Shown here: positions 59,336-64,000 of the stretch, one piece after another
Layout: every line of letters starts with the position of its first letter
How positions within the stretch are numbered: the first letter of the stretch is position 1
From: Anaerolineales bacterium
GTDB taxonomy: Bacteria; Chloroflexota; Anaerolineae; 4572-78; J111
Direction: 5' to 3'
Length of the DNA stretch: 64,000 nt
Assembly: GCA_020634855.1 (NCBI GenBank)
Contig: JACKAU010000025.1
Span: 7,155-71,154, forward strand
Program-made: the position numbers and the translations under genes
The notes under the pieces: generated by a model
What the model saw: only the letters and a program-made list of their open reading frames with translations
What the model was told of the DNA's origin: nothing
The model's database searches: none

Positions 59336-60176
59336 ATCGACGGCTAACGCTCACGGTTGGGTCATGCTGCGCCCATTTCACTGGGATGAGACCGTGGCTC
59401 AATTGAGCCGCTTCCACCAACTTCGCAACGGACAGGTTGTTCGATTGGGTATGACCGAGCAAGCCAACGCGGTCCAGATCGAGATCGAAGCCGCGCAGCC
59501 GCTGACGCCCACCGAAACGGCCGAGATTCGACAAGCCGTACGCCGTATGCTCCGCCTCGATGAAGACCTCAGCGAGTTTCACGCTTTTTACGGTCAATTC
59601 GATGGGTGGCAGTTGAAGCTTGAACCCGGCGGCGGGCGATTACTCCGCTGCGCCACGTTGTTTGAAGATATCGTCTACACCCTCTGCACCACCAATATCA
59701 ACTGGTCGGGTACCATCCGCATGGTTGATCGGCTGGTTACGGCTCTGGGTCGGCCACTGCCGGGCGACAGCGATGGTTTGGCTTTCCCCAGCCCGGCCGA
59801 CATCGCGGCCACCACGCCGGAATTTCTGAAGCAGGAGACAGGTCTGGGCTATCGCAGCCCGTATGTGTGGGAATTAGCCACCGCCGTGGCCGAGGATCGG
59901 CTGGATTTAACCGGTTTCGAAGATCCTGACAAACCCACCCAACAGGTGCTGGCCGAACTGAACCACCTGAAAGGGGTCGGCCCGTATGCCGCCGCCACGA
60001 TCCTGATGATCCTGGGGCGCTACGAACATTTGGCCATCGACAGCGAAATGCGCTCGTTCGTATCGAATAAATATTTTGGCGGCGAGCGGGTGACCAACGG
60101 GCAAATTCAAAACATCTACGCGCCGTGGGGGCGCTGGCAGTATCTGGCCTATTGGTTCGATATGCCGCCTGAATGA
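59286..60176 (+). CDS. AlkA-like DNA-3-methyladenine glycosylase (HhH-GPD)
   Basis: 297 residues of the HhH-GPD superfamily of DNA base-excision glycosylases. The helix-hairpin-helix is LKGVGPYAAATILMILG, followed by the catalytic-type Asp in HLAIDSEMRSFV. The N-terminal half (AHGWVMLRPFHWDETVA) matches the AlkA N-terminal beta domain. The usual role is removal of alkylated bases in repair. It overlaps the end of the truncated VOC gene and has no ribosome site of its own; GTG at 59283 is also possible. It might be translated by coupling to the VOC remnant. Confidence 0.85.
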   Translation: MIKDTFQEKTPPSFHFKSTANAHGWVMLRPFHWDETVAQLSRFHQLRNGQVVRLGMTEQANAVQIEIEAAQPLTPTETAEIRQAVRRMLRLDEDLSEFHAFYGQFDGWQLKLEPGGGRLLRCATLFEDIVYTLCTTNINWSGTIRMVDRLVTALGRPLPGDSDGLAFPSPADIAATTPEFLKQETGLGYRSPYVWELATAVAEDRLDLTGFEDPDKPTQQVLAELNHLKGVGPYAAATILMILGRYEHLAIDSEMRSFVSNKYFGGERVTNGQIQNIYAPWGRWQYLAYWFDMPPE

Positions 60177-60345
60177 TACATAGAACGTATGACGTGGTAT
60201 AGGCAGCATACGGTTCCACCCCCTACGTTCCACGCTAACGTTATCAAAACCCCAAGATTTTTTCACTTCCCTCTCTTTTGTATGCTACCCTACAGAGGAC
60301 AACCGCACCGCTTGATAAAATTATGGTCGTCAGGTATAAAAGTTA

Positions 60346-60399
60346 CCGGAGCGACAAAGCTGGCTTTGTCATGATCAAAGCAGAGCTTTGATGCTCCAG
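60346..60399. repeat. GGAGCG/CAAAGC dispersed inverted repeat, copy 3
   Basis: CCGGAGCGACAAAGCTGGC faces AAAGCAGAGCTTTGATGCTCC. It sits 15 bases before the DUF3179 start, so it lies in that gene's leader. Related to 22433 and 54982. Confidence 0.75.
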
Positions 60400-60414
60400 A
60401 CCTTGGGAGTAGTC

Positions 60415-61809
60415 ATGAAGCGACATATGGTTTTGATCGGTCTGATATTTATGATGTTAACGTTAGCTGCGGCGCAATGCAGTGCGACTGGGTCAGGTCC
60501 AAACAAGGCGGCGGCTCCGGTTGAACAACAGATAGTCTCCGTTGAGAAAGCAACGGGTAAGAACAGTGACAAAGAGGTGGCCGAGGCCGCCTCGAATACG
60601 AACGTCACCGATCCAGGCATCCAAGCAGAGCCTCTGTCCGAAAGCAGCGACCCGGCTTGTGATGAGCCCTTTGCCGTGATTGGCTCGACCAATCTGCGCT
60701 TTTATTCTGGCGTCTGGACGGCGGAGCAGTTGGCTCGCTTGGTAGGAGAAGATATTGTCAAACTCGACAGCGGTTTGGCCACCAATTTCTGCCTACACAA
60801 CGTCGATTACCGGGAGATCTTATCCGGCGGGCCGCCTCCCGATGGCATCGCCCCTATCGATAACCCTACCTTCGAAACCCTGGCCGAGGGCGATACTTGG
60901 TTGAGCGACAACCACCCGGTCATCGCCTTGGTGGTCGGCGGCGAGGCCAGAGCCTATCCCCTGGGAATTTTGATGTTCCACGAGATCGCCAACGACGAGA
61001 TTGCCGGGGTGCCGGTGGCGGTGACGTTTTGCCCGTTGTGCAACGCCGGGATCGTCTTCAATCGTGAGGTCAACGGCGAGGTGCTGCGGTTTGGGGTATC
61101 CGGTAACCTGCGCAACAGCGATCTGATCATGTGGGATAACCAAACGCTTTCATGGTGGCAGCAGTTCACCGGCGAGGCCATCGTTGGCGAGCTGATCGGC
61201 GCGCAGTTAGATATCATCCCGGCGCAGATGGTTGCCTGGCGAGACTTCAAAACGGCCTATCCTGATGGCGTGGTCCTAGCCAACAACGGCCGCGATTATG
61301 ATGTGAACCCATACACCGGTTACGACTCATTAAGCCAGCCCTTCCTATTTAGAGACAAGAACGGCGAACCGGCTGCCCCCGATCCGCGCCTGCCGGCCCT
61401 CGAACGCGTGCTGGGCTATGCGGCGGACGATACAGCCGTAGCTTATCCGCTGTCGACCATCGCCGCCGTGGGCGTCATCGCCGATACTATTAACGGGCAA
61501 GACGTGGTGATCTTCTACGAGCCGGGCGCGGCGTCGGCGTTGGACAACTCCACCATCTCAGCCTCGCGAGAAGTCGGCGCGGTGGGAATGTTCAGCCCGC
61601 AGGTTGAAGGACAGCGGCTGACGTTCAATTACAACGACGGGATGATTACCGACAATGAAACCGGCAGCGAGTGGGACATCTTCGGCCGGGCCGTCAGCGG
61701 CGAACTGGCCGGCGCTCAATTGGAGCCGGTCGAAAGCCACACTCATTTTTGGTTTGCCTGGGCGGCTTTTAGACCGGATACAGTGGTTTATAAAGAGCCG
61801 AGCAATTAG
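60415..61809 (+). CDS. DUF3179 domain lipoprotein
   Basis: 464 residues from the ATG at 60415 (GGGAG upstream). A signal peptide (MVLIGLIFMMLTLAAAQCSA) with Cys in a lipobox-like position (LAAAQC) suggests membrane anchoring by lipid. A low-complexity linker follows. The DUF3179 domain is clear: GGEARAYPLGILMFHEIAND, VAVTFCPLCNAGIVF (paired Cys), GVSGNLRNSDLIMWDNQT, WWQQFTGEAIVG. The family is exported and contains conserved Cys and His residues, but its activity is not known. Confidence 0.92.
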   Translation: MKRHMVLIGLIFMMLTLAAAQCSATGSGPNKAAAPVEQQIVSVEKATGKNSDKEVAEAASNTNVTDPGIQAEPLSESSDPACDEPFAVIGSTNLRFYSGVWTAEQLARLVGEDIVKLDSGLATNFCLHNVDYREILSGGPPPDGIAPIDNPTFETLAEGDTWLSDNHPVIALVVGGEARAYPLGILMFHEIANDEIAGVPVAVTFCPLCNAGIVFNREVNGEVLRFGVSGNLRNSDLIMWDNQTLSWWQQFTGEAIVGELIGAQLDIIPAQMVAWRDFKTAYPDGVVLANNGRDYDVNPYTGYDSLSQPFLFRDKNGEPAAPDPRLPALERVLGYAADDTAVAYPLSTIAAVGVIADTINGQDVVIFYEPGAASALDNSTISASREVGAVGMFSPQVEGQRLTFNYNDGMITDNETGSEWDIFGRAVSGELAGAQLEPVESHTHFWFAWAAFRPDTVVYKEPSN

Positions 61810-61843
61810 AGATTAAAGGATAGCGCCAAGACTTTTCTATGCT

Positions 61844-61938
61844 AGACCTTATATGTTTCCGAGTACTAATTTTGACAGGCGCTTGTTTCACCGGAAAAGT
61901 GCCTTATCCCTAACGATATTTGGAAACCTATAAGGTCT
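61844..61938. repeat. Inverted repeat between DUF3179 and thioredoxin-like genes
   Basis: AGACCTTATATGTTTCC at 61844-61860 faces the complement of AGACCTTATAGGTTTCC at 61922-61938 (16 of 17). No T-run; gene-free spacer. Confidence 0.75.
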
Positions 61939-62004
61939 TGTGTGTCATAAAAAATGTGTTATATTCGGTAACGGAAGAGAACCAGAAAACAATAGGATCA
62001 CCCC

Positions 62005-62289
62005 ATGAAACCAATTCTAAAGATCTTTGTCACAGAACACTGCTCAGGCTATGACGCAGCGTTAACTATTATTGACCACATAAAACAAGATTACCCGCAA
62101 ACCTTCACAGTTGAAGTGGTTTATATGACGGACGCCCAGGCCGATATTCCGGATCGTGTTTTTGCCACCCCGACCTATATGCTCGACAATCAGATCGTCT
62201 CGCTGGGCAACCCCAGGCCGGAGGATATTGCCCACTGGGTTCAGAAAATTGCGGCGTCCCCATCCGCCCCACCCGCGCAAGCAGCCTAA
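62005..62289 (+). CDS. Thioredoxin-fold protein with a single active-site Cys
   Basis: 94 residues. The start ILKIFVTEHCSGYDAALTII has Cys13 where thioredoxin-like proteins have CxxC, but the second Cys is Tyr here. DRVFATPTYMLDNQIVSLGN gives the cis-Pro loop (TPTY). The Crp/Fnr gene follows 9 bases later on the same strand, so the two form an operon. Monothiol proteins of this sort may bind or relay rather than reduce. Confidence 0.8.
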   Translation: MKPILKIFVTEHCSGYDAALTIIDHIKQDYPQTFTVEVVYMTDAQADIPDRVFATPTYMLDNQIVSLGNPRPEDIAHWVQKIAASPSAPPAQAA

Positions 62290-62298
62290 AACGGAGAG

Positions 62299-62985
62299 AT
62301 GATGGCCTTTTTAGACGCTGATAATAAAATCAACTACCTCCGCATGGTCGATATCTTTCAAGATTTATCTAAGGAAGAGATGCAGGAGATGGACCGAACA
62401 ACGACCATGAGTACCTGCCGGCGGGGTAAAATCTTTTACCAGCCGGAAGATGCCAGCGAAGTTTTGTTTATTCTCAAGAAAGGGCGGGTTCAACTCTACC
62501 GGCTGTCACCCGACGGTAAAAAATTGGTCATCAGTACCATTGAACCGGGATCTATCTTTGGCGAAATGGGGATTGTAGGGCAAGGAATGCACAATGCCTT
62601 TGCCGAGGCCATGAACGACTGCCTATTATGCGTTATGAGTCGCAGCGATGTCGAACGGCTAATTCTCAACAAACCGCCGGTGGCTTTACGGATTATGAAT
62701 GTTATGGCTCAGCGGCTAAGCCAAGCGGAAGCGCAGTTAGAAGATTTGGCCTTCAAAAGCATTCCGGCTCGACTGGCGTTGCTGCTGCTCCGTCTGCGAG
62801 ATGAGCAGGGCAGCGACCGAATTTACGGCTTCACCCACCAAGACCTGGCCGAGGCGATTGGCACCTACCGCGAAACCGCCACCCAAACCCTTAATGAATT
62901 CAAGGCCAACCACCTCATCGACATCAGCCGCAAGCGGATCGATATTCTTGACCCCGCCGGTTTAGAACACGTGGCCGAAACGTAA
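62299..62985 (+). CDS. Crp/Fnr-family transcription regulator
   Basis: 228 residues. A cNMP-type beta-roll (ASEVLFILKKGRVQLYRLSP; EPGSIFGEMGIVGQG as the effector cassette) and a dimer helix (NVMAQRLSQAEAQLEDLAF) lead to a C-terminal winged helix (FTHQDLAEAIGTYRETATQT, the recognition helix of Crp/Fnr). The N-terminal Cys cluster of Fnr is absent, so oxygen sensing by an Fe-S cluster is unlikely. GGAGAG precedes the ATG. The thioredoxin-like neighbour suggests redox-linked regulation. Confidence 0.92.
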   Translation: MMAFLDADNKINYLRMVDIFQDLSKEEMQEMDRTTTMSTCRRGKIFYQPEDASEVLFILKKGRVQLYRLSPDGKKLVISTIEPGSIFGEMGIVGQGMHNAFAEAMNDCLLCVMSRSDVERLILNKPPVALRIMNVMAQRLSQAEAQLEDLAFKSIPARLALLLLRLRDEQGSDRIYGFTHQDLAEAIGTYRETATQTLNEFKANHLIDISRKRIDILDPAGLEHVAET

Positions 62986-63119
62986 CCCAACCATAGTTGC
63001 TTCACGTTCCATGCCTGTAGTATGTAATACAGAAACGTTCGGTCTTTTACCCATAGTTTATCAATAAGGCGAACCGTTAGAAGTATGCTATAATCCGGCT
63101 ATCCTGGTGTAGGGTGGCA

Positions 63120-63803
63120 ATGATTTTCTTTTCGATAATTCTTCCCATTTTTGATGAATTTCAAGAGATAACCGCAACGCTGGCCAGTCTGTCGCCGCCG
63201 TCGCAGCAGCCCAGCGAGTTTGAGGTGATTGTCGCCCATCGCCAGCCGACAGTTAAGACGACAACGCTGGGCGATCAAAAGATAGAGATGGTGACCTGTC
63301 CGGGCGTTTCGCGGGGGGCGCTGCTCAACGCCGGCGCAGACAGGGCGACAGGCGATATTTTACTATTCCTGTGGCCTGACTGTCGCTTACCCGAACAGGC
63401 GCTGCCGGCGATCGAGGCCAATTTCGAGGTGCTTCCGCAAGCCATCGGCGGGAATTTTCACGTCACTTTTGACGCCCCCTCCCGATTTGCCCAAGGCTTG
63501 AAATTACTGCTGAAAAGATGGCGGTATCAGGGACGTTATTTCGGCCACAGCGGTATCTTTGTGCGCAAAGAAATATTTGAAGCGCTGGGCGGCTTTCGTG
63601 ACTACGACCTGCTTGAAGATTACGACTTTACCCAACGGATGGAAAAACAGGGGGCAACGTTGTTTCTCCCGCACTATATCACCGCCTCGGCCCGCCCCTT
63701 TCAAAATCGCAAGCTGCGAGCTGCCATTTCCTGGATGGTGATTTATTCCCTTTACCGTCTGGGAGTCTCCCCCAACGATCTGGTCAATTTCTATTACGGT
63801 TAA
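63120..63803 (+). CDS. Family 2 glycosyltransferase
   Basis: 227 residues from the ATG at 63120; GTG at 63114 is an alternative. The GT-A start is FFSIILPIFDEFQEITATLA; the substrate loop is VSRGALLNAGADRATGDILL, with LWPDC in the DxD position. The acceptor block is YFGHSGIFVRKEIFEALGGF then DYDLLEDYDFTQRM. This pattern resembles the small GT2 group named for arsenosugar biosynthesis, but other uses are known. It ends in FYYG with TAA. From 63804 to 64000 no gene is visible. Confidence 0.88.
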   Translation: MIFFSIILPIFDEFQEITATLASLSPPSQQPSEFEVIVAHRQPTVKTTTLGDQKIEMVTCPGVSRGALLNAGADRATGDILLFLWPDCRLPEQALPAIEANFEVLPQAIGGNFHVTFDAPSRFAQGLKLLLKRWRYQGRYFGHSGIFVRKEIFEALGGFRDYDLLEDYDFTQRMEKQGATLFLPHYITASARPFQNRKLRAAISWMVIYSLYRLGVSPNDLVNFYYG

Positions 63804-64000
63804 CCCTTTTCTTTTGAGTGGTTGGATGTGCCTGCAGCCCGATCCACAGCCGGCGTCCCCTGTCTGACGTTCCGGCCGTCTGTCTCGACCTCCTGGCACA
63901 TGGCCTACCCAACACTCTAACAGCGCTTCCCCCATAGAGAACGCCTCTCCCGACTTCCGACAGCCTCTTTCCGCATGCAGCAACTCCCCATCTGCTTCCG

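Overview
The window looks like a chromosomal segment of a member of the Chloroflexota (Anaerolineae-like). This is inferred from gene content: very large Ser/Thr kinase-AAA-TPR proteins, LAL/MalT-type regulators, a fused response regulator/thioredoxin-reductase, DUF3179 and DUF350 proteins, MscS channels and many dispersed inverted repeats. There is no rRNA, no tRNA that I can recognise and no CRISPR array. Nothing looks like a phage or plasmid backbone.

Layout. (1) 1-4264, AT-richer than the rest: three consecutive frameshifted genes of a MORC-type ATPase / Z1 helicase / PD-(D/E)XK nuclease restriction-like defence island, cut by the window edge. (2) 4265-5443: gene-free and repeat-rich. (3) 5444-8706: leuS on the minus strand behind a long leader. 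The leader reads as a classical transcription attenuator, with promoter, Leu-rich 50-codon leader peptide, antiterminator and terminator, followed by a large 8-bp-period hairpin. (4) 8.9-17.5 kb: methyltransferase, DUF4469 remnant, PAP2 phosphatase, AAC(3)-type acetyltransferase, two MscS channels and a nucleoside hydrolase, nearly all on the minus strand. (5) 17.8-24.6 kb: a frameshifted HD/cNMP/TerB-like fusion, a second (broken) nucleoside hydrolase, HEAT protein, cNMP-binding protein, PIG-L deacetylase, and DsrE plus TusA-like sulfur-relay proteins. (6) 24.8-36.3 kb: a zone of large broken genes, namely a BTAD-kinase-AAA-TPR chimera, a GT1 glycosyltransferase, a LAL/LuxR regulator, a ZntB/CorA tail and a DUF5939 adenylate cyclase. 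(7) 36.4-41.9 kb: an insertion-sequence graveyard (several IS630 elements, a nested IS5-like element, an IS701-like scrap and an IS630-derived MITE). (8) 41.9-64 kb: mostly intact genes. These include a large Ig/PKD/CARDB surface protein, an intact kinase-AAA-TPR protein, a REC-histidine kinase, a fused response regulator/TrxR-like flavoprotein, mnmH, DUF350, an AP2 protein, an AlkA-like glycosylase, a DUF3179 lipoprotein, a Crp/Fnr regulator and a GT2 glycosyltransferase.

How the parts fit. Signalling dominates: two paralogous giant kinases (one broken), an HK and an RR-TrxR encoded tail to tail with the remnant of a second HK beside the RR-TrxR gene, cNMP-binding proteins, a cyclase and a Crp regulator.

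Reading-frame damage is very uneven. 0-4.3 kb and 17.8-41.7 kb carry dozens of single-base indels, many in short homopolymers, while leuS, 8.9-17.5 kb and 41.9-64 kb have almost none. Either these regions are decaying or they were sequenced at lower quality. I could not decide between the two from sequence alone, so broken genes are typed as pseudogenes with that caveat.

Most unusual observations: the leuS attenuator, the BTAD-kinase chimera, the hidden HD-cNMP-TerB fusion, the cysteine-less RR-TrxR, and the IS630-derived MITE beside its parent-like element.
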